Source: Cymodocea nodosa
Lineage: Eukaryota > Streptophyta > Magnoliopsida > Alismatales > Cymodoceaceae
Direction: 5' to 3'
NCBI GenBank assembly: GCA_036874045.1
Contig: JAZBRI010000011.1
Coordinates: 13,782,001 to 13,846,000 of the forward strand
DNA: 64,000 nucleotides
Shown here one piece after another: positions 12,177 through 23,926 of the stretch. Each line of letters begins with the position of its first letter. The stretch's first letter is position 1. The notes below the pieces were generated by a model. That model was not told where the DNA came from. It saw only the letters and a program-made list of their open reading frames with translations, and did no database searches. The position numbers were made by a program, and so were the translations under genes.

Positions 12177-14724
12177 TAGAGGTATCAAATGGGTAGGGCC
12201 ATTGTGGGCCAGTTCGCGTGTGGGTGTCGCCCAGGTCGTATTATAATATATTAAAATTTTAATTTGGACCAAGTTTAGGTTAGTTCACGGGTCGATTTGA
12301 GTCAGACCTATAGCCTGTGCGCCAGCCTGTAACTTGTAAGAGTTTGCATCCGTCGGTCAGTCACTCTATCGGAGTTCAAACCATCGTTCTTACGCTCCGC
12401 TCATTACGTCGGTTAGGACTTACGAACGTTATTTTAACTTACAAACGTTCATTTTTATCGTTGAAATAACTTTCGTAAAAATGAACGTTAAAATAATACT
12501 CATTCTTACGAACGTTGAAATAATATTTGTAAGAAATTAACGTTGAAATCAATGTTCACGTTACATTATTACTGACGTTAAAAATAATAATAGGAAAAGG
12601 AAAAGAAAAAGAAAAAAAATGAAAGCAAGAGAAAAGTGAAAGTAAGAGAGTAATAGTTATGGAAAAATTTATAAATATAAAAGAATGTTTGAGTTTTTTT
12701 TTACAATTTATACTAATTCCATCTTCTATTTTTTTTTCACAAAATACAAAGTTTATCTTTTAAACTTTAGCTTTCTTCAACTCTTATGTTAAACTTTTTG
12801 TAAAAATAATACACAACTTCATATTCAATGATGTTATTAATGTTGACAAAAATTTTAAGTATAAACAACAATATTCTCAAGTTAAAACTATATAAGATAG
12901 AACATCAACTTTAGCTACTATTAAATTAAGAAGAATGTCAAATTTATAATTAAAGTTTATAATAAATATGAAAGAGTTAAGAGATAATACTATTGAGGAG
13001 AGGGTATATTACAATATTTGTAATGTAAACTTCTCATGTAAAGTTTCAAGAGATATAAGTCATTTATCTAAACATGTAGTTAATTATTCATCTAAAAATC
13101 TTGAAAAGAATAAAATGGTTCAAACACAACTTAATTTTAATAATGAAGTTAATATAACATAGTGGCATTATGATCCTAATAATGTTAGAGAATTACATAT
13201 TAAATTTATTATTGTTTAAAATTTACCTATTAATTTTGATGATAATTAGCATTTTCAAGAATATATTTCACAAGCTTATTATCTACAATTTTAAAAAGTT
13301 TCTAGAAATACAACCAGACAATATATTATTAAAATTTATAATAAACTTATAATAGAATTAGTTAATATAATAGATTCTATTCACACATCTATAGCATGTA
13401 CATCTAATATTTGAGAGAGTAGAATTAAAGTAAGGTATATTGATGCTACTACATATTTTATTGATGATAATTGAGTTTTACAAAAAAATTAATAGGATTT
13501 AGAAAAATAAAATACTCAAAATATTTTTTCTATTATTATGGAAAATTTTGAATTTTATGGAATTAAAGAAAAAGTAGATAGTGTTACATTTAATAATGTA
13601 TCTAATAATAATGCAATTATCTCTATGTTTAAAAGTAGATTAATTTTATCAAATGATTTTGATTTATTTCACCAAAATTGTATATGTCATATAACTAATC
13701 TTATAGTTCAATTAAGTGTTTAAGAATTAAAATCTTTTCTAGAAAATATTAGAACTGCATTAAGTTACATTTTATCTAACGATAGATGATAACAAGAATT
13801 TAATTATATATATGATTTATTTGAATTGACACATAAAACATTTACAATGGGTATCTCTAATAGGTGAAATTCATTATATTTAATGTTAAATAATTATTTA
13901 TCTTATAAAGAATCTATAAAAAATTATTACAATGGTAGAATAAATGGCAGTATAACATCACTAAATGAAAATGATTTTGCAATAGTTAATTATTTTATTA
14001 AAATTTTAAAAATATTTTATAATGTAACAAAACATTTATCATAAATATATTATTGTATATCTATTAATGCAATCCAACATTTATATAATATTGTAAGAGT
14101 TTTTAATAATTATAGTAATTATCCATTTTTTATAACTATAGTTTTCAACACGAAAGAAAATATTCGATCTAATTTTTTATTTTTAAAACATTGTTAAAAT
14201 CGTTACTTCGATTCGAACGAAGTTAAAATCAAAAAGTTTGGTCAGATAAACTTTATCTTGATTGAGTTACAACTTTGATTTTATCAAAGTTTTTGATTTT
14301 TTTTAAAATAAGATCCTATATAAAAGTTTATCTGACGAAACTTTTTGATTTTTTTTTAAAACTCGGTTAGACCCAAGTTGAAATTAGATCGGACGAAAGT
14401 TTTCTATTTTTAAAATTTTGTTAGAATCATTACTTTAGTTCAACGGAGTCAAACTGAATTTTTTCTTTTTATTTTCTTTGATCCAATCAAAGTTGAACTT
14501 CGATTCGATAGAATTTTTTATTTTTAAAATTTTTATGTTTATTTTTTGATTTTAAATTAAAATAAAAAATTACATATTACATATTTTATAAAATTATAAA
14601 AATGAAGCAGGTTATCTTAAACTCGCCTATACAAACTTAGGTTATAGGTTGAGTTGAGCCATTTTGAAAAAATTAAAATTTTTTTTGACCCAACCCTATC
14701 CAACTTTAACTATTGACACCTCTA
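12177..14724 (+). mobile_element. Degenerate hAT transposon with terminal inverted repeats
   Basis: The left end reads TAGAGGTATCAAATGGG and the right end closes ATTGACACCTCTA, giving inverted termini of about 12 bases with one or two mismatches. The flanking 8-mers are AGAGGAAT and AGAGGAGG (6 of 8 equal), a plausible decayed 8-bp hAT target-site duplication. Inside are a subterminal region rich in AACGTT words (12423-12590), a broken transposase gene (12960-14150) and a 3' AT-rich region shared with 3539-5201. Total length is about 2.5 kb. Confidence 0.75.
12960..14150 (+). pseudogene. hAT transposase pseudogene
   Basis: Plus-strand open fragments resemble plant hAT (Ac/Tam3-like) transposases. 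The first (12968-13162) contains a BED-finger-like segment with CNVNF and DISHLSKHV. A second (13538-13723) contains GIKEKVDSVTF and NVSNNNA followed by NCICHITNLIVQ, the conserved pattern of the transposase core. A further in-frame stretch follows around 13970-14130. Multiple stop codons (for example near 13160 and 13490) and frame breaks show that it cannot make a full protein. The C-terminal hAT dimerisation domain was not found. Confidence 0.75.
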
Positions 14725-15310
14725 AGAGGAGGCATAGGGAAGAAGCAGAGAAGTTTATGACTTTTTTTTTGCGTTAGCGTCCTTATGGTAACTATATTGT
14801 TGTTTACTTCAAATATGGTGATTACATGAATTACTGTGATTTATGCATCACTTGAATGCATGTTGTTGTTTGGATCGGTTTGGTCTATTGACACTTCTAA
14901 GTTGAGAAGTAATGGGGGAAGAAGTAGAGGGGTTTATGGCTTTTTTTGTTTTTACATTAAAGTCTTTAAAGTAAGTTATATTGTAGTTCACTTCAAAAAT
15001 GATGTTTACATGAATTACTGTGATTTATGCATCACTTGGATGCATGTTGTTGTTCGGACTTGATATTGAGTAACATTTCACAAATATGTTGACCTATGCA
15101 TATATGTGAGGTTTATTGTATAGATATCTTGATTATTGCATAATTATTGTAGTTATGACATATTGATGTGAATTATTGTCTACTTTTTAGATTATCCTAG
15201 AGATTTATAGGTCCATTGAGAGCAAGAAAAGTCGTGCGTAGTGTATGTTAGTATCAAGTTGTAGTTGTAGCGGTAACCTCTCGAGTTGTGATTTGTGATG
15301 ACTTTTGTAA
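14711..15310. repeat. Dispersed repeat family, copy 3
   Basis: Both tandem units of the family (about 14711-14885 and 14886-15065) and part of the tail are present, in the same orientation as copy 1 at 5187-6086. As at copy 1, it begins immediately at the right end of a hAT-like element. The similarity ends around 15310. From there to 15727 the DNA is AT-rich with no gene that I recognise. Confidence 0.75.
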
Positions 15311-15754
15311 TTTTATAAAGTTCTCTTAATATATTTTTTTTTAAAAAATAATTTTTAAAATACCATATGATTAGAAATTGTATCTTAACCTTGGTTTAAT
15401 CTATTATTTTATATGAAAAGTTTTTTTACCGTATTTCCGCTCTCTTATACATTATGGGTATCGGGTGTCACCTCACCTGTCCACGACGGAGAAACGTGTA
15501 GTTTTAATTAAGTTAGAATAATATAATAACGAGATTAATTAATTAAGTCATTTCACATGTAAGGAATTACTTAAGGTTAGGACTTACGATAGCAAGGTTG
15601 TAAATGTACTTTAGGACTTGATGCCATGGATGAACACCAAACATGTTTTTTTTAATCGATACTTCAATATTCATTAAATACTCGAGAAATTCGAACGGCA
15701 AAACGTCTTTTTTTTTTAATACATGCACCAATCCATAATCGTCAGAATCCCGTT

Positions 15755-17185
15755 TCAATGATCTACGATGAAAGCCTTCAGATTCCGATCGGACGAACCA
15801 CCGTCCTTGACCGCATCACCCGCCTTCTCCTTCAGCATCTCCGCCTTCCTCCGGATGTCCACCCCCCTCTCCTCCTCCCCCATCACCACATCCAGGCACC
15901 TGCTCAGCTCCGTCTCCTCCACCACCCCCTCCCCGTTCGCCTCCGCCCTCACCCCCGTCCCCCACAGGCCCTCCACCAGGCTTGCGTTTGTCGGCTGGTC
16001 GGTCCACTGTGGGAAGGTAACCATCGGCACGCCAAAGGCCAAGCTCTCCAGCGTCGAGTTCCACCCACAGTGCGTGACGAAGCACCCCACCGAAGGGTGG
16101 GACAACACCTCCACCTGCGAGCACCATCCCACCACCATACCTGCCCCTTCCGCCTCCAACTCCACCTCCACCCCTTCCCTGTCGTCCCTCACCACCCACA
16201 GGAACGGCCTGTTGGACTTGACGAGAGCTCTCGAGAACTCCTGCTTCTGCCTCTTGCTTAATGACGATAAGCTGCCGAAGGAGAGGTAAACAACCGACTT
16301 CCTCGGCCACCTGTCCAGCCACTCCATGTACACCGCCTTGTCGTCGGTGTTGTTGATTATATCCTTGACAAAGGCGTTCTTTTCCCATGGGATCAAGGGC
16401 CCGATGGGGATCAACTCCATCAGCTTGGTGTCTCCGTTCCACGTTGCAAGCACCTCAGGCTCCAGTGAATCAAAGGAGTTGACGAGAACTTGCGACGTTT
16501 CCACTCCCTCAACTCTTTGAGCCTCCTGGTCTAGCACCTGATACATCTCCTTGAATTCTTGGATGAAGAAGCCGAACTCGTCTGTGTCCGACTGATGGAT
16601 AATGAAAGAGGGAAGATCCCGTATCTTGAAAGGAGGCAGACCTGGGAGATTGATCTCGAAGGAGGGGTCTTTGCTGTGGAAATCGACGAGACTCTGGTAC
16701 TCATGGAAGTAGTGGTAGTAGAGGGAAAACACCGCAGCTGGTTGGATCCAGAAAAGAACAGAGTGCAAACCAAGGTCACGGGCCACCATGGCAGCCCAGT
16801 GCAGGAGGATCCCATACACTATACAAGTGACTGACGGTTTCTTGGACGTACCAGGGTCGGACGCGATGGCCCGAAGCGTCTGGTGCCCCGCAACCTTAAT
16901 GGACGACAAGTGGTCTCTGGGGCTGTATTTAGTCTTGTCGAAACCATCATCGTGGCCATCGGAGAAGGGTGAGTAGGTGAGGAGGGGATTGTTTGGGTCG
17001 TCGAGTGGGAACGAGGGGTTCGTCGGGAACATGCGTCGGTGACCGGAGATAGAGGTGGAGAACGTGACGTGTGCTCCGGCACGGCTGAGGCGGGTTGCAA
17101 GATGGAGCAGCGGATTGATGTGGCTTTGCACCGGGAAACTCACCAGCAAGAAATGCTGTTGTTTGACCGGAGTTTCCCCCACCAT
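15755..17185 (-). CDS. UDP-glycosyltransferase, UGT75 type (UGT-2)
   Basis: An intronless family 1 glycosyltransferase. From the start MVGETP it has 476 residues. Another in-frame ATG at 17263 would add 26 residues (MKDTCHNF...). I chose the inner start because it is shared by all three paralogues and because in UGT-1 the outer ATG is out of frame. Catalytic histidine is in SFPVQSHINP (H22). INLPGLPPFK, VVYLSFGS and the PSPG box at about residues 354-397 ending PQWTDQ are intact, so UDP-glucose use is likely. The acceptor is unknown. About 92% of residues match UGT-3, with most differences clustered in the acceptor-binding N-terminal half. No frame damage was seen. The 1.8 kb upstream is nearly identical to that of UGT-3. 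Confidence 0.95.
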   Translation of the reverse strand: MVGETPVKQQHFLLVSFPVQSHINPLLHLATRLSRAGAHVTFSTSISGHRRMFPTNPSFPLDDPNNPLLTYSPFSDGHDDGFDKTKYSPRDHLSSIKVAGHQTLRAIASDPGTSKKPSVTCIVYGILLHWAAMVARDLGLHSVLFWIQPAAVFSLYYHYFHEYQSLVDFHSKDPSFEINLPGLPPFKIRDLPSFIIHQSDTDEFGFFIQEFKEMYQVLDQEAQRVEGVETSQVLVNSFDSLEPEVLATWNGDTKLMELIPIGPLIPWEKNAFVKDIINNTDDKAVYMEWLDRWPRKSVVYLSFGSLSSLSKRQKQEFSRALVKSNRPFLWVVRDDREGVEVELEAEGAGMVVGWCSQVEVLSHPSVGCFVTHCGWNSTLESLAFGVPMVTFPQWTDQPTNASLVEGLWGTGVRAEANGEGVVEETELSRCLDVVMGEEERGVDIRRKAEMLKEKAGDAVKDGGSSDRNLKAFIVDH

Positions 17186-17330
17186 CTCCTTCTGCCGCTG
17201 CTTCCGCTTCTCCTCCTCTATCAGCAGCACGGGAAGGATAAAATTATGGCAGGTATCCTTCATTCTTTTGAGGAGCAGGTATTCATCATCATCGATTTGA
17301 AAATTATATTTTAAATAAATATTTATTTCT
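17186..17330 (-). promoter_or_regulatory. UGT-2 leader and possible TATA region
   Basis: The leader carries an upstream in-frame ATG (17261-17263) and purine-rich GAAGCGGAAGC sequence before the main start. On the minus strand a TATA-like stretch (TTTAAAATATAA) lies at about 17303-17316, some 40-50 bases before the upstream ATG. The same arrangement exists at UGT-3 (about 33470-33483). This is a candidate core promoter by position and sequence only. Confidence 0.35.
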
Positions 17331-17685
17331 TAGAATAAATACGTACCATATATTTGACACTGCAGAGCCGTAACGAAATCTATGACTGGGCGACATCGAC
17401 GATAACTTTTGTGACCTAGGAACCATTTTCTGTATCTAAATAATTTAAGTTATTATCCTTGTCGTATATAAAATCGCAAGTTCAAATTAGTATTTGGGAA
17501 GGATAAGATGATTTCGTGGTGATTTTGATTATTGGATATGCACACAGCATTGTCGGATGTGCCTGAGACAACTATTCTTTTTTTTTCGTCGGTAGTCAGT
17601 CCGTATTTCTTTAGGCCTAGTTAAATAGGTTGTTTTCCGCTGCACATGCAAATATTTAATCATATAACTAGCTAAAGGACAGTCA

Positions 17686-18398
17686 TCATCTAATCATAAT
17701 ATTTATATAATTATATTTTACTTTTATCTTTTTGCATCCACGTGAGAATATTCCACACCCACGCATATATACAGAAAATTCAGTGAAAATATTTAAATAA
17801 GGTTCAGCCAACAAAGCTCGTAACGACGGGTTCAAATTTCGGTAGTCCGCTTTCGCTGTCTCGTTTGTACTGTTTGGGTTCGACAGTGGAATCTTTGTAC
17901 GCCTATACTCATCATGGTCGAAGAACGAAGACAATTCCATGCCGTGAGATTTCCAAATAGCCGCCGGCTGCACTGATGAAAGTGATCGGCGAGTTCAAAG
18001 TTCCATTTCCATACACCACGCACGGTTTATTTGAAAATAAGAATTTAACTTCTTCGCGTCTCTTTTGAAGATTTTTCTTTCTTTCTTGTATTTAAACCCG
18101 CAACTTTAAAGCAATCGAGAGTTTCGTTTCACCACTTTAATATACGGTGGGTGACGAACGTTTCTTTTACAGATCGAAGGTTACTTAAAAAATTTTGTAC
18201 TTTACCGTGTCGGAAGTTTACAAGAAATTCCGACAATGACTGATGAGATCATTGCAGTTGACGGATGAACTAAAATCCAAGATTTCAATCAATGAAAGAA
18301 AGAGCTGCAAAACGTGATGAAGGAAGGGAGGAGAGTGTATGAGGTGGAGTTCACGGAAGAACTTGCGGTGAGGTTGTACAGAAACGTCTGACCACCTA
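17686..18398. other. Conserved upstream segment with short open frames
   Basis: Copies A and B both keep minus-strand open frames of 95 and 63 residues (17686-17973 and 17832-18023; twins at 33853-34140 and 33999-34190). They also keep a short plus-strand frame, VMKEGRRVYEVEF..., ending at 18391. The sequences are unrecognised and the copies are too recent for conservation to prove function. It may be decayed gene pieces upstream of the UGT promoter. Confidence 0.3.
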
Positions 18399-18406
18399 AG
18401 TGGGAA

Positions 18407-18980
18407 ATTAAAAGTGTGTTTATGTATTTGAAAGGTGACGAAAAGAAAATGATGAAATATTATAAAAAATAATAAAAAAGAAAATGATAAAAAGTAATAA
18501 AAAATTAAGATATTTTTGTATAAATAAAAATTGATGTAATTTAAAATACGTTTGTTTATATATAAAATAAAAAATTATAAAAATATATTTATTTATTTAT
18601 AATTTTTTTTTTTTGAAATTGATAAATTAAATATATTTTTTATTTATCTACAAGATAAAAAATAACAAAATTTGTTATAAATAATATAAAATAAAGTTAT
18701 TTGTAATAATAGTTAAAACATAAAATATATTTCACATGTCTTTATTATTTCATATATTTCTCATAATATCAATTCTCATCTATTAAAGACATAAATAATT
18801 TATATATCAAAATTACATGTTATTAATATATTTATCAAAAGATTGAAGAATAAATAAAAAAAATTCTTATATACTAAAAGAAAATGTTAAATCCTTTGAA
18901 ATTTTATTTAATATATAAACACCTAGAAAATTTCTTTCTAACGTTTTTCGTCATTTTTTAAATGCATAAACACTTTCTAA
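18407..18980. mobile_element. AT-rich MITE, copy A
   Basis: An element of about 570 bases. The left end is AAAGTGTGTTTATGTATTTG followed by a GTGACGAAAA block. The right end is the inverse, TTTTTCGTCATTTTTTAAATG then CATAAACACTTT. Terminal inverted similarity extends about 30 bases. The interior is non-coding and AT-rich with short TATTTATAA-type words. The second copy at 34574-35147 lies at the same place in the duplicated block, so insertion predates the duplication. The superfamily was not determined. Confidence 0.7.
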
Positions 18981-19075
18981 ATAGAAATGTAAATATTACT
19001 TAACAACGTCATCCACATCTTCTCAAGTAGTAAAATACTTTTCTCATTATTTTTATGTAAAAAAAATAAAACCAA

Positions 19076-20650
19076 GATCATGGCATATCTAACTCCACGG
19101 TCACACATCAATGAAGATCTAACAATGCTACATCCAAGCCTATCACCTAACCATGGAATTAAACATCTACAAATGTTGATGAAATTTTGTTGACATGTAT
19201 TGAATTTTCAATTTGTCAATATGACATTGAAATTGATGTTGACATGGAATTTTTTTAAATAAGGTGATGTTCTTTCCCATGTTTCCATCAACACAGCACC
19301 AGAAAACTTTACCAATAGCTGTTAGTTTTTCAACTTAACAAAATCCAACATGAACTCAAAATTGAGTTGACTACTTGCACCTAACATCACCAAGTGCCAC
19401 ATGTCTGCAACCTAGTGATGACTTGGAAAACTATTTTATTCTTGGAGCAAAGTTTTCCTCTACTCCATAATGTGTGAAACTCCTAACACAGATATAGATA
19501 CACCTCAATGCAAATGAACTCTTGACAATCAAACCTCACCTGTCATGAGTCATGACAACCCAAAAGGTCAGTAAACTACCTATTGACCTGAGGTATGGTG
19601 GGTGAGTCAATGAGGAGACAGTTCCCCTTGCATATCATTGACCACCTTGTCAGAACCCTGGGAGGCAACCACTTTGGCATATAAAGTTAACTCCTATCCC
19701 TACCAAGTGAGATGTAGTTTCCCTGATACCACATGGTACTACTCCCTAAAGGACTCTCTCTCTCTCTCTCAGAAAAGTTAGCCAGACAAAACCTAAAATG
19801 AAATGATCCCCAAGGTGGCAACATGACTAGAGGTTCTATCATGTCCGTACTGTTGGATCTCCAGACACATCATAACCATCCCCAGTTCATCGAATATTTC
19901 CCATTCTTGCAACAAAAACGTAGGGGCCTACAAATAGAGCATAACTTGTAAGGTATGATTCATTTAATCGCCCTCAAGTTGCAGTCTTGTTTTGTCCCAT
20001 TCTAACTTATCCATCGAAGGTTTTTGGCTCACCATAAATTGGGTCACAATCCATTTTCCTCACAGGAATAGTATCGGAGTCTCAACAGTGACTGATCATG
20101 AGCAAGCCTAAGTATCCACACACATACTGTGTTTGAGCAACAATATCACCATTGAATACAAATGTGGAGAGAGCAAGTTCTTTTCTGTGAATGGATTAGT
20201 AAATTATTGCTAAGGAAGTAATTTTTTGAAGTAACCACTCATTGAATGCATGTCCTTAATTCTTGTATTTGTCTTCTTCCCTCAATTTTTAGAAAGCACA
20301 TGCACTATTATGGCAAGTTATTAAGATGAGATCCCTTAATTTATAAAGATTATTATTTAGTTCATTTTAAAGATTTGAAGATTGATCGCATGAAATTTTG
20401 AAACAAACAAAACAAATCCATATGAGCAAGGTAACTTCGTAAACCATTCTGGACGGTTCACGAAGATTCATCAAACTTGGAAATGTTTCTTTTGAGAAGA
20501 GGTAGCATGATTCTCATTAAAAAAATAAGAGTCATCCTACAGAAAAAAGATCCATCTTGCTTAATCCAAAGATCAGTGCAAAAAATATTAATAATAATCA
20601 CATTTAAAAATCGTAAAATGATAGAAGAGACAAACAAAGCATGAAAATTA
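19076..20650. other. Intergenic DNA between UGT-2 upstream block and oxidoreductase fragment
   Basis: No gene was recognised. A (CT)n run lies at about 19755-19772. The exons 3 and 4 expected for the adjacent oxidoreductase fragment were looked for here on the minus strand and not seen. Homology to intron 2 of the complete oxidoreductase appears to end at about 20600-20700, marking the truncation zone. Confidence 0.5.
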
Positions 20651-20960
20651 CAACCTTCTGCTACAAAGAAATAGCAATCACTAAAATAGAAAATGGGAAT
20701 CAAATGTTTACAAGAATAACTACCAAACGAAATTTCTTGCATTACTAACATTGCACATGGATGTGGTCTATGGTTAAAATGAAAATTTTGTTGGGGCCAT
20801 CAAACATAAAAGTCCTGCTTTGCATGATCTCACAAATTTCTTCAACATGAGTTAATAGACCAAAGAAAAGAAAGAATTGTGCACTGGCTTATCAGGTAAT
20901 AATAGTTACATCTTCAAAGAAAATAGAGAAGTCACAAACTCATCTTAAATTTAATTTTAC

Positions 20961-23926
20961 CTGGTACAAATGGAAATTTCCATGGGACGAAAGGCCGCAA
21001 AATACCTTTCTGAATTACCAAATCACCAGGATTCAAAGCTGCAGCTTCCACTTTCACAAGAACCTCATCATTTTTGGGGGATGGAATTGGAATTTCAACA
21101 TGCTGCAAGAAAAAAAGAATTAAACCTAATACAATTGTACTCTACACTTTGAAAGTCAATCATTTTTCTTTCTAACATATAATGATGGGTCATCCTGCAT
21201 CAAGAATGGAAGATTATGCACGCCAATGTGTCTTTTGTATTTACATTAATTATGAAAAGACCATGAAATAAATTAAAAATAATAAGTCAAATAATTATCT
21301 TCTGTTTTGAACTCATACCAGTGTTTCTACTTCTCAATTCATTTCTTTTCTTATGCAAAACTCTAAGCAGGATTAGGATTTTCTCCTTCTATGCTTCTAA
21401 AATATGCCATAATTTAGAACCTCTAAATAAAATAAAAATTACAGATTGCTCAAACAAGGAAAAATCTTGAATACATCTCTTATTTTAACCATAATACCTA
21501 TATTTCCTTGTACTTGAGCAGCATCATAATGCCTATATTCTAAAAGTTGTCAGAAAGCAATTCTTGAATGCTTCCCACAATTACCTGATAATGTGATTAA
21601 AAAATTTAGATAGCACCACATTTGCAATTGAATATGAGTTTAAGGAAAAATTTTCTTCTGTGAAGATAGGAAGTATCACCTACTTAATTATCTTGAGTGT
21701 GAAATTTCTGAAAGTTATACCAAGGAAAATATCACCAAAATGCTTGACAATTCCCCTACCAATCTGGAAGCACGTGAAACTAATTTGGCCCAAGTTGTTG
21801 TGAAAGGCAGATCATAAACAGCGCTCATGCAACATATGCAGCCATACAAACAAGCATTAGCTCAAGATTTAAGTCACAAAAAATGATGCCCAATCACACA
21901 AGCGGATGCCCATGACAACAAGTGCCCAGAATGACAGTAGTGACCAGGGGAAGTGGGGAACTGTAGCAAAAGTAGTAGTCACATCAATTGTATCAGTTGT
22001 AGAAGCTATTTCAGGCACATAAGGAAGTAACAAAGTCCACAAGAAAAATAGCAACATTAGCAGGGTGAAATGCAGTAGCAACTACTGCTGCATCAGTACA
22101 AACTTCAAATCACCTAGACACATCTGGTGTGTTGCACAAGTAGACAAAATTTAAATCACCTAGACTTAGGCCGTGTCTGTGCCATGACATTGGAAAAATG
22201 GAAGCCATACTATCCCATCGGGAAAAAGGACAGCCCTAGACTCAAAAGTCCCTGGTCAAAAATAAGGAAATGGACCTGAAGGGCAGAATAAAAGATTGGC
22301 AGAGTGGAGGTAAACAACATGGACCTCTCAAAAGGGTTAATAGACAGCAATTTTTACGAAAATAGAAAAATGAGGCAATGCCATGAGATTGAATAGAACT
22401 TAAGACCTTAAAATATCAACATGTGAAAAATAGGAAGAACACAAGTTTGGGTCTGTTTGGTTTACAAGAGATATAAGGCCTTTGAACATTTTTCATAGAT
22501 GTGTGGTTTATAAACTAAACAGATTTGGCTTTATTTCCTCTTTTCAAATGCATTGTAAAAACCAACACAACATTTGAGTCATGAAAGAAAGTAAGGGGAA
22601 TGAGTTTTTTTCATACAGGGGCATTGTTGTAAAAAATGGAAAAAAATGGCCATTTAAACATTTTTCACCTCAATCCTCTCATTTTTAGGGAAAAAAGTTT
22701 GAGAAAAAACAGCTTTTTTTTTCCTTTAAACAGTCATTTTCCCCTTTCTTCTAAGAAAAAAAAGTCGAGTTTTCCATTTTTAGCCATTTATATGACCTTT
22801 TTAAATTTTTTTAGATTTCATCTTTTGAGTTATTTGCATTGATATAAATATCACTATTTTGCTACTTATTTTGCTTTTTATAACCTCAATTATACTTTCA
22901 TATACGTATTTGCGTTTTGAATTTAAGTATTTATTCCTGACTGAAAATTACACACAATAAAAATATTTTTTAAAGTTTTATTCGATGTAATTGAATTATA
23001 ATTTATTTTATTAAATTATTTTGATGTTTGTGATACTTGTATATTTGTAAGTACATTTATATTTATTCATTTTTTATGTATACCATTTCTCAAAAAATCC
23101 ATTTAAAACCTCTTTTTAAAAAAAATAATTTTCCATCTATATGATGTCTATTTTCCATTTTTTACAACAGTGCAGAGAGCAAAACCACATCTTGTGATCG
23201 ATAGGCTTAATAGGGAAAACAAAAAGGGTCCCATTAGAGAAAACAAACGGGCCGAAGACTTCCAAAGGTGTCATTCATCTACAACAGCACTTACGACATG
23301 AAGTCTTTTTGAGATCCAAACAAACAAAAAGATGTATAATTTTGGGTTGGAACCACAGGTCTGAAATCTGGTAGTCGCAACTTGAGCTTCATTGATATGG
23401 AAGAGAATTTCCTCCGCCATCGGATTCGATCAAAACAAAGAAGCGAATGCTTTGAAAATTGGCAAAACAATCTAAAGGCAGGTAGTGTCGTAGGGGCAAC
23501 TTAAACTTCATTGAAATGGAAGAGAACTTCCGTCTTAAGAAGGTAACAATTCGTTAAGAAGCTCCAGTAAACTGGATGGAATTTTCTGTCAAAAAAGAAC
23601 AAAGAAAAACAGTAGTCCGCAGGAAATTTCTATCTAATCCTCTAAGAATTTTCTTTTCTTCTCTATATTCGACTTGCTCAGCACCTTATATCTGTACGTC
23701 AAAAATTAGGCTAGGAAATGAATTCCTCCCTGCAACTCATCTAATTCCTCCCTTCCTTCCATGCCCGTAGGGAAACAGAGACAGCGCAAGAATACAAAAC
23801 CTAGAAGCGACCCCTCACACTAAACGGAAGCACGGAAACAACATGGTCAACGCGGACAGTTACCTTGAGAGCAGCGGCGCCGCCACCGTAGTGGTCGTAC
23901 TGGACGGCTCGCATGGACATGGTCAT
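20961..23926 (-). pseudogene. Truncated chloroplast-envelope quinone oxidoreductase copy (exons 1-2 only)
   Basis: Two minus-strand exons match the complete gene at 25164-30873. Exon 1 (23926-23864) encodes MTMSMRAVQYDHYGGGAAALK and ends at a GT donor. Exon 2 (21102-20961, 142 bases, the same length as its paralogue) encodes HVEIPIPSPK through GILRPF to FPFVP and also has AG/GT borders. Both are open and have diverged by substitution only. Exons 3 and 4, with the NADPH-binding fold, are absent downstream, where unrelated DNA begins at about 20.6 kb. It therefore cannot encode an active enzyme on its own. Intron 1 contains a TIR element (22447-23253). It could still be transcribed toward UGT-2 on the same strand. 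Confidence 0.85.
22447..23253. mobile_element. TIR element in intron 1 of the truncated oxidoreductase copy
   Basis: The left boundary begins GGGTCTGTTTGGTTTACAAG and the right boundary ends GAGAAAACAAACGGGCC. The short inverted termini (GGGYCYGTTTGNTTT) are reminiscent of PIF/Harbinger Tourist-like elements. The interior is AT-rich and non-coding, with runs of T flanking a central AT-rich region. The target-site duplication is not certain. The corresponding intron of the complete gene lacks this insertion. Confidence 0.5.

Larger units (their letters stand above)
15728..19075 (-). repeat. Segmental duplication copy A (UGT-2 plus upstream region)
   Basis: This block aligns with 31880-35232 at an offset of about 16.15 kb. 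Homology begins only about 27 bases after the UGT stop codon and runs through the gene and 1.8 kb of upstream DNA, including a MITE. The upstream part has only scattered substitutions and small indels (for example a 9-base difference near 19008). It ends abruptly after TTTTTATGTAAAAA, beyond which the two copies have unrelated flanks. Confidence 0.9.

Noticed and set aside
15758..16442. Long open frames antisense or out of frame within the UGT genes (for example 167-208 residues)
   Set aside because: They mirror the GC-rich third-position bias of the real glycosyltransferase frames and recur in all three paralogues; no family resemblance.
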